Origin: Bdellovibrionales bacterium GWA2_49_15
GTDB lineage: Bacteria; Bdellovibrionota; Bacteriovoracia; Bacteriovoracales; Bacteriovoracaceae
Assembly: GCA_001769855.1 (NCBI GenBank)
Contig: MEPP01000030.1
Span: 1 to 64,000, forward strand
Reading direction: 5' to 3'
DNA: 64,000 nt
Position 1 is the stretch's first letter. The number at the start of each line of letters is the position of its first letter. The translations under genes and the position numbers were made by a program. Below are positions 1 through 7,918 of this stretch, one piece after another. The notes below the pieces were generated by a model that worked only from the letters and a program-made list of their open reading frames with translations, was not told the DNA's origin and did not search any database.

Positions 1-366
1 AGCAAATAGCTCGCCCACTCGATATTTAAAATTGGGATTATTTCGACCAATTTTTGTATCAATGACAATCTTTTTGATTTTCCCTGTGGAAACTGACTTG
101 GCATCGGCCGTAATTTTATAGTTTTGCAAAAAGTGAATGGTTAACTCAGGGAGATTGGCGACCATCGGGCTTCGCCCAGAGGAGATTTCATTCGCATTTT
201 TGACAAAATCCCCATCACTGTCCGCGTTTGGGTCAAGGCCCGATTGAAGAACTTCATGCCGTCCATCACCATGGCCCTGTTCAACGCCTTGGGAATTATC
301 CTCCTTGTTTGATTTCAAAGAACAAGAACAGAAAAATAAAACTAATAAAATAAGTAAAAACTTCAC
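1..366 (-). CDS. Lipoprotein with calcium-binding-type Asp repeat (partial)
   Basis: Read from a GTG at 366, 9 bases after the stop of the upstream gene, with an SD-like GGGGG about 6 bases before it; the frame stays open to the window edge, so the C-terminus is missing. The visible 122 residues begin with a hydrophobic signal ending in a lipobox-like LFFCSC, so it should be a lipidated envelope protein. Residues around 45-65 (DPNADSDGDFV) match the thrombospondin type 3 / EF-hand-like calcium-binding repeat common in large surface lipoproteins. No enzyme domain is visible in the part present. It is the last visible gene of a leftward four-gene operon that probably starts at the sigma-54-like site 966-982. 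Confidence 0.75.
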   Translation of the reverse strand, partial: MKFLLILLVLFFCSCSLKSNKEDNSQGVEQGHGDGRHEVLQSGLDPNADSDGDFVKNANEISSGRSPMVANLPELTIHFLQNYKITADAKSVSTGKIKKIVIDTKIGRNNPNFKYRVGELFA

Positions 367-375
367 AGAAACCCC

Positions 376-588
376 CTATAGTTTTATGACATTGACAATT
401 GCGTTTATTGGAAATGTGAAAATGATTCCGAGACTTGCCACGGCAAATAGATGGCCCTTGTGGATGGCCATGAAAATTCCCTCATAGATTTTCCCATCTC
501 GGGTCTTGATCGTGATTTCATGGCCGATTTCAAGTTCATCCTCTAATTTTGCCGTGTCCTGAATTTTGCTACTATGCTTGTTGTTCAC
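376..588 (-). CDS. Small Sm/LSm-like protein
   Basis: A 70-residue protein from a GTG start at 588 with a weak GAGG before it. Residues 20-70 have short alternating hydrophobic strands, a TRDGKIYEG turn and a terminal hydrophobic strand with an N, which resembles the five-strand Sm/LSm (Hfq-like) barrel. This is a fold impression, not a family match. If correct it could bind RNA or act as a small oligomeric adaptor. There is no signal peptide. It lies third in the leftward operon, between the 37-aa peptide gene and the lipoprotein. The function is unknown. Confidence 0.6.
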   Translation of the reverse strand: MNNKHSSKIQDTAKLEDELEIGHEITIKTRDGKIYEGIFMAIHKGHLFAVASLGIIFTFPINAIVNVIKL

Positions 589-599
589 AGGGCCTCACT

Positions 600-713
600 T
601 CAAAATTTTGAAGGCCAAAGCTGTAGGGCCTTGACCTTGTTCTGTTCAATTCTCTCTTGGACCTTCGGGCAGACTTTAAACCATAAGATTTTTTTCAAAT
701 GTGCAAAAATCAT
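600..713 (-). CDS. 37-aa basic mini-protein
   Basis: The ATG at 713 overlaps the TGA of the preceding gene as ATGA, the classic sign of translational coupling, and the frame runs 37 codons to a TGA at 600-602. The product begins MIFAHLKKILWFK and is basic and amphipathic, with one Cys and two Trp. I do not recognise it. The coupling to the Cys-rich gene upstream is the main support that it is translated. Without comparative data it could be a fortuitous frame. Confidence 0.4.
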   Translation of the reverse strand: MIFAHLKKILWFKVCPKVQERIEQNKVKALQLWPSKF

Positions 714-922
714 GGTGTGCCTCCCGAGATGACTCGAAGTTGGCGATCAATTTTCTTTGAATATTCACGAAATTCAACTCGGGCCCAAGGTGGGATCATC
801 TCTTCGCTTGCATATCTGTCATGCACGAAGAGACAGTTCACACAATGAGAGTAGGTGATTAAATGCTCATACCCACAATCCCCGCAACGCGGGCAAGTAT
901 CAAATAAAATTCCATATTCCAT
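710..922 (-). CDS. Small Cys-rich zinc-ribbon-like protein
   Basis: A 70-residue protein with a strong AGGAGG 6 bases before the ATG. Cysteines at 10, 13, 16, 27 and 30 (CPRCGDC, then CVNC) give two CxxC pairs as in zinc ribbons; the spacing between them is short. The C-terminal half is charged and basic. There is no signal peptide, so it is cytoplasmic. It is the first gene of the leftward operon, 44 bases from the sigma-54-like promoter. It might be a metal-binding adaptor. The high Cys density near a YcaO gene also makes it worth testing as a modification substrate, but that is speculation. Confidence 0.7.
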   Translation of the reverse strand: MEYGILFDTCPRCGDCGYEHLITYSHCVNCLFVHDRYASEEMIPPWARVEFREYSKKIDRQLRVISGGTP

Positions 923-965
923 GTTCGTCCTCCTGTTTTTAATTTGGTCCCCTCACCTATATAGG

Positions 966-982
966 ATCAAGAATCGTGCCAA
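966..982 (-). promoter_or_regulatory. Sigma-54-type promoter, leftward
   Basis: On the minus strand the sequence reads TTGGCACGATTCTTGAT. The -24 element TTGGCACG is perfect and the -12 element is TTGA at the correct spacing, where TTGC is the consensus. It lies 44 bases upstream of the Cys-rich gene. The nearest palindrome of the 1071-1602 array is about 90 bases upstream, a normal distance for an enhancer. The one changed base in the -12 element lowers the confidence. Confidence 0.6.
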
Positions 983-1070
983 CTTTTGTTTCGGAAGATA
1001 GCGTGAAGAATTACGAATGGTTTGCGTTGCGTATAATTATTCCGCGAGAATTTAGCACGAAAATTTGCGG

Positions 1071-1602
1071 AAATTGTGATGAACTCCCGTCACAATTTTG
1101 CCCAAATTCCCAATGAAAATGGATGATTCCTTTTTAGATTCACGGAGTTTCAGAATGTGACGAGAAACTCGTCACGGCGTGTTTAAAAAAATTGCAAAAA
1201 TGGGGGAAATCTTTTTTTATTCGAGGAGTTGGTTGTGCGACGAAATTTGGTCACGGATTACTGGCAAATCAGATTAAACCAGTAAATTCTCTGTTGTTTG
1301 GGAGTTAGTTCAAAGCGGGGTTATTCGTTTCTTTCACATTCCCGTAATATCTTCGGCCTCAGACCCTTGCTTCTTTAGTAAAAAGCACTGGGTAGTTTAG
1401 ACCCGTAAAATGGCATTCATTTGATGACGAGATTTCGTCACGCTGAAACCGTGCAATTTAGAACCCTTCGGGCGATTACCAAAAAAAGCGACGAAACTTC
1501 GTCATTTTCTAAAAACCCGACCTAACACCATGACATTAAAAAAGAATTTCCTGGTAAAGGCCTTCAAAACGCCCAAATCGTGACGTGTTTTCGTCACAAT
1601 TT
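1071..1602. promoter_or_regulatory. Array of six GTGACG-CGTCAC palindromes
   Basis: The gene-free stretch 923-1721 holds six inverted repeats of one type: 1071-1098, 1157-1175 (perfect 8-bp arms GTGACGAG/CTCGTCAC), 1235-1254 (degenerate), 1423-1441, 1488-1505 and 1575-1602. The first and last have longer arms, with AAAT or AAATT outside the core. Spacing between centres varies from about 65 to 190 bases, so this is not a tandem repeat or CRISPR. Arrays of palindromes between divergent sigma-54 promoters are how enhancer-binding activators are recruited, and the next gene encodes such an activator. The proposed role is its upstream activating sites; an alternative is a set of RNA hairpins. Confidence 0.7.
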
Positions 1603-1670
1603 GAATTATCAAAATTCGCATGATACACAGCGCAAGCAATAATTTCTGTGGGATAGATAATTTTTCATAT

Positions 1671-1687
1671 TTGGCACACCGATTGCT
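1671..1687 (+). promoter_or_regulatory. Sigma-54 promoter, rightward
   Basis: TTGGCACACCGATTGCT carries GG at 1673-1674 and GC at 1685-1686, exactly ten bases apart, with full TGGCAC and TTGC elements. It is 35 bases upstream of the ATG at 1722, which has an AGGGGA ribosome site. The last palindrome of the array is about 70 bases upstream. The following genes are nearly contiguous, so it probably drives 1722-7736. Confidence 0.85.
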
Positions 1688-1721
1688 TAAGGCCTGATCA
1701 AACTTAACAGGGGAATTATTT

Positions 1722-3197
1722 ATGAGTAGCAATGCACGGCAGAGAATCTTGGTTGTAGATGATCACGAATCAGTCTTGGAGGCGTTCAGACAAAATTTAC
1801 AAGATGAAGATTATTGTGTGGATTATTTCATCTCAGGACTTAAGGCCTATCGGCATTTTTCCATGAGTCCATCTGAGTACGTCATGGCCTTTGTTGACTA
1901 CAACCTCCTGCCTTCCGATGAGGAGTTCGCCGACGGGAGTACGCTGATCCGCAGGTTGAAAAAACTCAATGAGGATTTGATCGTGATCCTCATCTCCGGC
2001 GACACTTCAGAAGAGGCCTATCAAAAATGGCTTGATGCGGATGTGGACAAGGTACTCTATAAACCCGTGAGTAAGCAAAAAATTATCGCCAGCATCAGGG
2101 CGGCATTCGCCAAGTATCATAATGGAAGTGGCCCGCAAAAAATTTCTTCGGGCGACACGGATTATGCCAAACAGATCGGTATGGTCGGTGCCTCTGACGA
2201 TTTTCAAAATACAGCAAGAAATACCCTAAAATACGCGGAAGTCGATTCTGACGTTCTGATTCTCGGCGAGACTGGTACAGGAAAGGAGCTGATTGCTAAG
2301 GCGATTCATAAGAATTCCAAACGGGCCAAGCATGGAAACTTTGTGGCCATCAATTGCGCATCTTTTAAGGGCGGTGCCCATTTAATGGAATCCGAGCTTT
2401 TTGGCCATGAGAGGGGGGCATTCACGGGGGCCGTAGCAACAAAGATCGGAGTTTTTGAAGTGGCACATGGTGGCACCGTTTTCCTCGATGAAATTCATCA
2501 TTTAGGCCATGATGCCCAGGCGAAACTTTTACGTGCCTTGCAAGAGCGAAAAATTAAGCGGGTTGGTGCTACCAAAGAATTTTCGGTTGATTTTCGTTTG
2601 ATTTGCGCCGGAAAGCCCAAGCTAAAAGAGATGTGCAAAGGTGCCGACGCGGAATTTCTGCCGGACTTATTTTACCGAATCTCCAATGTGGACATAGTGA
2701 TAACTCCGCTTCGAGAAAGGCCAGAGGATATTATGCCGCTCTTAATGCACTTTAAGAATAAGGTTGAAGAAGAGCTAGATGTGAAAAAAGAATTTTCAAA
2801 ATCGGCGATGCTCGCCTTGAAAACCTACAATTGGCCTGGCAATATCCGCGAACTTGAGAATATGATTCATGGGCTGTATGTGACGGTGGAGGATAAGATA
2901 ATTAAGCGAATTCACCTCTCCGATGATGTCTTGCAGGCCAAATCAATGAATGAGGCCATTGCGGAGTTAAACCTTGAGGCACTGGAAACATTGCAGAACA
3001 TGCAGATCAAGAAGGTGATTCTCGCCTCGCTTAAGAAAAATGAGCATAATGTAAAACAGGCCGCAGTCGAGTTAAAGGTAAAAAGAACCACTTTGAATTC
3101 AAGAATGAAGTCGCTGGGAATTTTCGATTCAGGCCCTGCTGAACGGGATGGGATGCTGAAGGCAATAATTGATAATTTTAGAAGCTTTAGAATGTAA
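1722..3197 (+). CDS. Sigma-54-dependent response regulator (NtrC type)
   Basis: A 491-residue activator of sigma-54 RNA polymerase. Residues 8-130 are a receiver domain with acidic pair D13/D14, phosphoacceptor D59 and conserved K114. Residues about 152-385 are the AAA+ domain, with Walker A GETGTGKE at 182-189, the sigma-54 contact loop GAFTGA at 232-237 and Walker B FLDE near 254-257. The C-terminus, about 415-470, is a Fis-type helix-turn-helix. All catalytic motifs are intact. Its gene sits behind its own sigma-54 promoter and a palindrome array, so autoregulation is likely. The probable phosphodonor is the hybrid kinase at the end of the same operon. Confidence 0.95.
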   Translation: MSSNARQRILVVDDHESVLEAFRQNLQDEDYCVDYFISGLKAYRHFSMSPSEYVMAFVDYNLLPSDEEFADGSTLIRRLKKLNEDLIVILISGDTSEEAYQKWLDADVDKVLYKPVSKQKIIASIRAAFAKYHNGSGPQKISSGDTDYAKQIGMVGASDDFQNTARNTLKYAEVDSDVLILGETGTGKELIAKAIHKNSKRAKHGNFVAINCASFKGGAHLMESELFGHERGAFTGAVATKIGVFEVAHGGTVFLDEIHHLGHDAQAKLLRALQERKIKRVGATKEFSVDFRLICAGKPKLKEMCKGADAEFLPDLFYRISNVDIVITPLRERPEDIMPLLMHFKNKVEEELDVKKEFSKSAMLALKTYNWPGNIRELENMIHGLYVTVEDKIIKRIHLSDDVLQAKSMNEAIAELNLEALETLQNMQIKKVILASLKKNEHNVKQAAVELKVKRTTLNSRMKSLGIFDSGPAERDGMLKAIIDNFRSFRM

Positions 3198-3209
3198 AGG
3201 ATGGAACAG

Positions 3210-3698
3210 ATGAAAAAACAAATTTTGACTCTCTCGATTATCTCGTCGGTTCTCAATCTTAATACTGCTTTAGCAGGTGAGACGGGGATTCAAAAAGAGA
3301 ATGGTGCTATCAAGGGCACGGTGCAGACAGTTTTTCCTTGGGGAACTCGTGGCGGAGGAAGGTTGTGGTTTCCTGAACTTGAAAACCATGAACTTCAAGG
3401 TCGCATTATCCATGTGGTGAAAGCATTGATTGATGCAAGCCAACTCCGTGCTGAAGGTACTGCTTTGGAGAAGGCCTTGGATAGGCTTAAGGTGCAGATT
3501 TTGGTGCTGGATAGTCTGTATCCTGAGCACGCCGAAAGTGTGAAAAAGAAAATTATGGATGAGCTACTACGAACGGGGGTCGTGATAAGAGATGATGACT
3601 CATTTTCTTTGAATGATTCGATTATGCACGAGCTTGAGGAACGCGGAATTGTCGCGGATGTTTATGCCAAGAGAGGTGTAATTTGTTTTGGGGTATAA
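3210..3698 (+). CDS. Small exported protein of unknown function
   Basis: The frame can open at 3201, but the second ATG at 3210 is better placed after AAAGGA and gives a standard Sec signal (MKKQILTLSI, then cleavage after NTALA). The mature protein is about 140 residues. A Gly/Arg/Trp-rich stretch (PWGTRGGGRLWFP) follows the signal, then helices rich in Leu, Lys and Glu, and the chain ends KRGVICFGV. I recognise no family. It lies 12 bases after the regulator gene and overlaps the solute-binding protein gene by 16 bases, so it is a core operon member. Its one Cys lies in the hydrophobic C-terminal tail; whether it is a YcaO substrate is only a hypothesis. Confidence 0.75.
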   Translation: MKKQILTLSIISSVLNLNTALAGETGIQKENGAIKGTVQTVFPWGTRGGGRLWFPELENHELQGRIIHVVKALIDASQLRAEGTALEKALDRLKVQILVLDSLYPEHAESVKKKIMDELLRTGVVIRDDDSFSLNDSIMHELEERGIVADVYAKRGVICFGV

Positions 3699-5239
3699 AA
3701 ATAACATTGGCAGTAATAATGTTGGCGAATTTTTGCGTGGGTTGTTCTCGTTCAGAGCAAAAGGATGAAATGTCTATGAAACTTAATGTTGCCTTTCCCT
3801 ATGATAAACCAGTTAATCATTATGAACCGACTCGGATTTATTTTTCGCCTGAATATATCTTTTTGGAAAACGTCTACAGTCCGTTGATTGAGTTGTCCAC
3901 CGCTAACGGTCAGCCCATCGGCGGAGTGGCAGAAAAGTTTCAGTGGGACGAAAAGACCAATGAGTTTTATCTGTATATCCGAAGAAATCTAAAGACGATT
4001 GATGGCCATCAGATTACTGCTCGCGATGCTGAATTTTCGCTTAAGCGTCTGTTGGTTTTGTCGAGCAATACTCATGGCAATTTTAAAGATATAATTTGCC
4101 CAGATGTTGAAATTAAGTCTATTGAATCGGCGTGTCCAGGTATTGAGGTCAAAGACGATTTTACTCTTGTCCTTAAGCCAGGTAAGAAGATGCCCTTTTT
4201 GACTCATCTCTTGACCGCCATTGACTTTGCCGTGATTCCAAGAAAATCTGTTGATCCAAAAACTCTGGCGATTGTGGATTATAAAAATACCACCGGCCCA
4301 TACTATGTCGAGTCGTCGGATGATAAGGGGAAAATCATTTTTCGCGCGAATCCTGGCCACTATCACTATACGAAAGATTTGGCACAAGAAATTGAATTTA
4401 TACCGAGTGGAGTGGGAGAAAATAAATCATCTATTGATTTATATAAGGAAGGAAAAGTCGATCATATTATGACCATTGATGGTGCTCCCCCAGAGAAAAT
4501 AATCCAGTTTTACAAAGAGTCAGGAGATGCTTCTCTTCATACGACAATGGATATACGAATGGTCGCCATTTTCTTTACAGAACGTGGGATGAAGGAACTG
4601 TCCTCGAAAGAGCGTCTTTCCTACGGCAAAATGCTTAAAGTGCCGCTGGCATCATATTTTCTTGAAAAACCTGGATATCAGAATAGTATGCAGTTTTTGG
4701 CACCCTTTGGGGATGGCCAGCTTTCAAAGGAGCAGCAGGCGGCAATCGAAAAAAGTGTTAATGAGATTGTCCCTAAAACAAGCGGCAATGGATTTGAATT
4801 ATCAATGTTTAAATCAATCCCCGTTGAGCAGTTGAAGATGCCAATCGAAAAGGTTCTCCCTGGAATTCATGTATACCAAGACAATAAGGTTCCGGCCTTC
4901 ACCAACTACAAATCGTTAAAGGAAATTCCCCATGCCTTTGTGGCAAATGTGGATATTTCCTTTAATGAAGACATTTCGCTTATCACCTATGCCGTGAATG
5001 CTGGGCTTTTTGGTATGAGTAAAGACGAGCAGAAAAAATGGATTAAGGACTATATGTCCATCATGGATAAAAAACAGCGGCTGGAAAAATTGCAAAAACT
5101 CCATTTCGAATCGCTAGAAAACGGTGTCTTGTATCCCCTGGTCGCGTCCCCGTATATCGCACTTCTACGGAAACCATGGGTGAGCCACCTTCCTCAAACT
5201 TTTGCCAATAACCCACTATGGACAATATCAAGAAATTAA
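3683..5239 (+). CDS. Extracellular solute-binding protein, family 5 (OppA-like lipoprotein)
   Basis: This 518-residue protein starts at a TTG at 3683 behind GAGAGGTG. Its N-terminus is a hydrophobic signal ending CVGC, probably lipidated at the second Cys. The body follows the family 5 periplasmic binding protein pattern: an early VYSPLIEL segment, then FYLYIRRNLKTIDGHQITA, then ARDAEFSLKRLL, and later a TGPYYVESSDDKGKI segment. Such proteins deliver oligopeptides or similar ligands to ABC importers, but no permease or ATPase gene is in this operon. It may therefore act as a sensor or scaffold for the peptide ligand of this system. Its stop overlaps the YcaO gene by 22 bases. Confidence 0.85.
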   Translation: MFWGIKITLAVIMLANFCVGCSRSEQKDEMSMKLNVAFPYDKPVNHYEPTRIYFSPEYIFLENVYSPLIELSTANGQPIGGVAEKFQWDEKTNEFYLYIRRNLKTIDGHQITARDAEFSLKRLLVLSSNTHGNFKDIICPDVEIKSIESACPGIEVKDDFTLVLKPGKKMPFLTHLLTAIDFAVIPRKSVDPKTLAIVDYKNTTGPYYVESSDDKGKIIFRANPGHYHYTKDLAQEIEFIPSGVGENKSSIDLYKEGKVDHIMTIDGAPPEKIIQFYKESGDASLHTTMDIRMVAIFFTERGMKELSSKERLSYGKMLKVPLASYFLEKPGYQNSMQFLAPFGDGQLSKEQQAAIEKSVNEIVPKTSGNGFELSMFKSIPVEQLKMPIEKVLPGIHVYQDNKVPAFTNYKSLKEIPHAFVANVDISFNEDISLITYAVNAGLFGMSKDEQKKWIKDYMSIMDKKQRLEKLQKLHFESLENGVLYPLVASPYIALLRKPWVSHLPQTFANNPLWTISRN

Positions 5240-6180
5240 AACATTGGATATTTGCCAAAGCAGAAACGCTTAAGCTCCAAGTGGAGCGCATGCGCTGGGT
5301 GGATGACTGGTTTCCTGGGTATTTTGACTTTGCACTGAGTGCCCAGATTGATGGCCGAAAGTTTGTTGGGCGTGGGATGGCCGACGATGAAGATACGGCC
5401 TTTTTAAAAGCGTTCTCGGAAATGGTCGAGCGTGTGTACTGCTTTTATCATAAAATTGGAAGCAACGGTGTGGCGGCCCATCCTAGAAGAGACCAAGCGA
5501 TTTTAAACGCCAAGAAAGAATTGATTGAACGTGATGCTGTCCTTTGCCACACGTTGACCAATACACCCTTTCTTCCGGTCAAGGCCCATGATCTGAACGA
5601 GTATCGTTCGGTCGAAGACAATCTTGCGAAAAGGGGCATATCACTAAATTTGGCTCAGGCACACTCATCGGTATCAGACCGCACGGTTGTTGTCTGTACA
5701 ACTTCAGGCGAAGGAATCCCGGGCCAGTTTTTTGGGTTTGGATGCGATTATGATCGACCAAATGCCGCTTTGAAGGCCATTTTTGAATGTATGCTAAATT
5801 CTGTCGCCATCCTTGAAGGCCATGACAAACTTCCACCGTTACGGATGGCAGAATTTTTAGAAATGAAAGTGCATGGCCCAGACGAGCATAAGCGGGTCCA
5901 TTTTACTGAGAAATTGCTTTGCCTTAATACTGAGAACACTTGTTCGCTCTCGCCATCCCATTTAACACTTGATGATATTTCCGAAAACGAACTATTAAGT
6001 CCTATCCAACTTTTTGACTCAATTCCCTTGACCGTTATGAAAGCGCAATCCGATGCGCTTCAAAAGATGTTCTATGGGCCACCAAAAAAAACCAATGTGA
6101 ATTTAAACCGGCTCACCAACTTCGCTGGCAGAACTTTAACAATTTCAGACTTGGTGAGCACTCCTCACCCTATAGGATAG
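5218..6180 (+). CDS. YcaO-domain protein, stand-alone
   Basis: This 320-residue protein matches YcaO enzymes, which use ATP to activate peptide amides for azoline or thioamide formation. Visible hallmarks are a GRGMADDEDTAFLKAFSE segment (51-68) with E68, E71 and R72, the SNGVAAH turn (82-88), the ELIERDA motif (101-107) and a second acidic helix AIFECMLNSV with E190. These acidic residues match the ATP/Mg-binding positions of the family. It is shorter than typical YcaO cyclodehydratases, and no E1/ThiF-like partner, dehydrogenase or TfuA gene is adjacent. The start overlaps the previous gene by 22 bases and the next gene starts 2 bases after its stop. The substrate is unknown. Confidence 0.85.
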   Translation: MDNIKKLKHWIFAKAETLKLQVERMRWVDDWFPGYFDFALSAQIDGRKFVGRGMADDEDTAFLKAFSEMVERVYCFYHKIGSNGVAAHPRRDQAILNAKKELIERDAVLCHTLTNTPFLPVKAHDLNEYRSVEDNLAKRGISLNLAQAHSSVSDRTVVVCTTSGEGIPGQFFGFGCDYDRPNAALKAIFECMLNSVAILEGHDKLPPLRMAEFLEMKVHGPDEHKRVHFTEKLLCLNTENTCSLSPSHLTLDDISENELLSPIQLFDSIPLTVMKAQSDALQKMFYGPPKKTNVNLNRLTNFAGRTLTISDLVSTPHPIG

Positions 6181-6182
6181 TT

Positions 6183-7736
6183 ATGGCAAATGATAAAAAA
6201 CTAACCAAACATTTTATTTCGCTTTCCATTGTCGTTGGGGGCCTGCTTTTGTTAATCACGGCCGTTTCCGTGTTGTCTTATGTGTATGCCACCAAGCGCG
6301 AGAGTGCGTTTCATGTGTCGAAGGTAGTCGAGGGGATGCTCAAAGCACACCAGTATCGTGAGGCGATCTACGCTCTTTCAAATGCGAAACTTGGGAGCTT
6401 TGATGCCATCGGGTACTATGATTTTGAGGGCAACCGCGTGTTTGTTCTTCCACCTAGCGTAGGACCTGATTACTTTAAAGAAAAAGGTAAGGGGTTGCAT
6501 CGGCTTTTCACCACAACCATCCCTGTTGATATTGACTTTGATGAGGAAGGCCAGAATCGTGCCGGTAAAATTTTTTATGCCTACCATAACACCAATGCTG
6601 TCTCGTCGATTTTTCTTGTCTGGGTGATTGGACTCTTATGTCTTCTTCCCGTTTTTTATAAATACAAAACTTTAATAAAAAGTGGCATTGAACGCGATAT
6701 TCTTGATGAAAAGAATCGAGGAATCAAAGAGACCGTCAGACAGGTATGGCACGATTTAAACCAGCCTATGCAATTTCTCCTTGCGCTGGGGGAAAGCGGA
6801 AAGAACATAGGAGACTTTGAGCGCGACAAGATTAAAAGTGCCTGTGATGATATGCGGTCCATCTTGGATGATTTAAAAGAGAAGAAAAACAAGCTTGGCG
6901 AGGGCAAAACCGCGACTATTTGCCTCGCCGCCGCGATTAAGGAAATTGTTGAGAAGGAAAATCTGAAGCTCTCAAGAAAGAAGATGACGGTCAAATTAAA
7001 AATTCCGAAAGATGCTCTTTCGGCGTTCTCCAAACTTAATGAGAGCGAGTTGAAAAGGATTTTTGGAAACATCATCGACAATGCTGCGCATGCCAGTACC
7101 GGAGAGGCCACCATTCAGGTTACGCTTGAACATTTGAACGAAATGAATATCGTCAAAGTAACGGATCAAGGCTATGGGATTAAACCGGAGCATTTGGATC
7201 AGATTGGAAAACGTGGAATGTCGTTTAGGACAGGCGGTAATGGCCTTGGACTCAGCTATGCCAAGTCAAAAATTGAGAGTTGGGGAGGCAGGCTTGAGAT
7301 TGAATCTGTTTTCCAACATGGGACCACTGTAATGGTCAAAATTCCAAGTGTGGCCGTTCCAAAATGGTTTACCGCCGAGATTGCCCTTGATGGTGCTAAG
7401 GAATTTATTTTAACAGATGACCGGCCAGATATGCATCTGTTGGTTCAGGATGCGTTAAAAGAAAATCACGCCCATCTTGAAAAGTATTTCCACCAGTCAC
7501 CCGAGGAGTTTGAGGCATGGTTCTTAGAAAATAAAAACGCGCTGCACTCCCCGGTTTTTGTTTTTGATTATGATCTGGGCACGGACAAGAAAACTGGCCT
7601 TGATTTGATAGAGGAATTTGGACTTCAGTCGAACGCAATTTTGATGACCAACTTTTATGATGATGCGCTTGTGCAGGCGAAAGTGGTGAATGCTGGGGTG
7701 AGGATGTTTCCGAAGGGGTTAGTTGAATATTTTTGA
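6183..7736 (+). CDS. Hybrid sensor histidine kinase with C-terminal receiver
   Basis: A 517-residue membrane kinase with AGGATAG before the ATG. TM1 is at about 11-33, an extracytoplasmic sensor of about 105 residues follows, and TM2 is at about 141-158. The phosphoacceptor region has H190 in VWHDLNQP. ATPase boxes follow: N box NIIDNAAHA near 296-304, G1 DQGYGI and G2 GGNGLGLSY near 350. Residues about 405-517 form a receiver with an acidic pair and acceptor D462 (FDYDLG). It probably senses an envelope or peptide signal, perhaps with the solute-binding lipoprotein, and feeds phosphate to the activator encoded at 1722. It is the last gene of the operon. Confidence 0.92.
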   Translation: MANDKKLTKHFISLSIVVGGLLLLITAVSVLSYVYATKRESAFHVSKVVEGMLKAHQYREAIYALSNAKLGSFDAIGYYDFEGNRVFVLPPSVGPDYFKEKGKGLHRLFTTTIPVDIDFDEEGQNRAGKIFYAYHNTNAVSSIFLVWVIGLLCLLPVFYKYKTLIKSGIERDILDEKNRGIKETVRQVWHDLNQPMQFLLALGESGKNIGDFERDKIKSACDDMRSILDDLKEKKNKLGEGKTATICLAAAIKEIVEKENLKLSRKKMTVKLKIPKDALSAFSKLNESELKRIFGNIIDNAAHASTGEATIQVTLEHLNEMNIVKVTDQGYGIKPEHLDQIGKRGMSFRTGGNGLGLSYAKSKIESWGGRLEIESVFQHGTTVMVKIPSVAVPKWFTAEIALDGAKEFILTDDRPDMHLLVQDALKENHAHLEKYFHQSPEEFEAWFLENKNALHSPVFVFDYDLGTDKKTGLDLIEEFGLQSNAILMTNFYDDALVQAKVVNAGVRMFPKGLVEYF

Positions 7737-7759
7737 TTGTAAAACCTGAAACTAGGAAA

Positions 7760-7831
7760 ATGATGACTTTCGAGTTAACCGTTATAGATCACAAGTTGGA
7801 AGATGACACCATGATGCAGGAGTGCAACTAA
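7760..7831 (+). CDS. Possible 23-aa peptide
   Basis: A short frame just after the kinase gene has AGGA 3 bases before one ATG and 6 bases before a second in-frame ATG. It encodes 23 residues, acidic, ending in a Cys-Asn dipeptide (DDTMMQECN). A Cys near the C-terminus downstream of a YcaO gene is the pattern expected of a short RiPP precursor, but a frame this short also arises by chance. It lies in the 182-base gap 7737-7918. Confidence 0.25.
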   Translation: MMTFELTVIDHKLEDDTMMQECN

Positions 7832-7918
7832 CTAAAACCCTGAAGCATAAGCAAAGTGTGTCTTCATCAAACATAATGTACTATTGATTGGGCCAGTGTT
7901 AATTTATTAAAAATTACA

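Noticed and set aside
1071..1602. Possible CRISPR or tandem repeat
   Set aside because: The repeats are short palindromes with irregular spacing of about 65-190 bases and variable loops; there is no constant repeat-spacer unit and no cas gene.
1502..1732. 76-codon frame on the minus strand inside the palindrome array and crossing the start of the activator gene
   Set aside because: It has no good ribosome site, overlaps the sigma-54 promoter and runs through the palindromes; the basic, Leu/Phe-rich sequence looks like non-coding frame.
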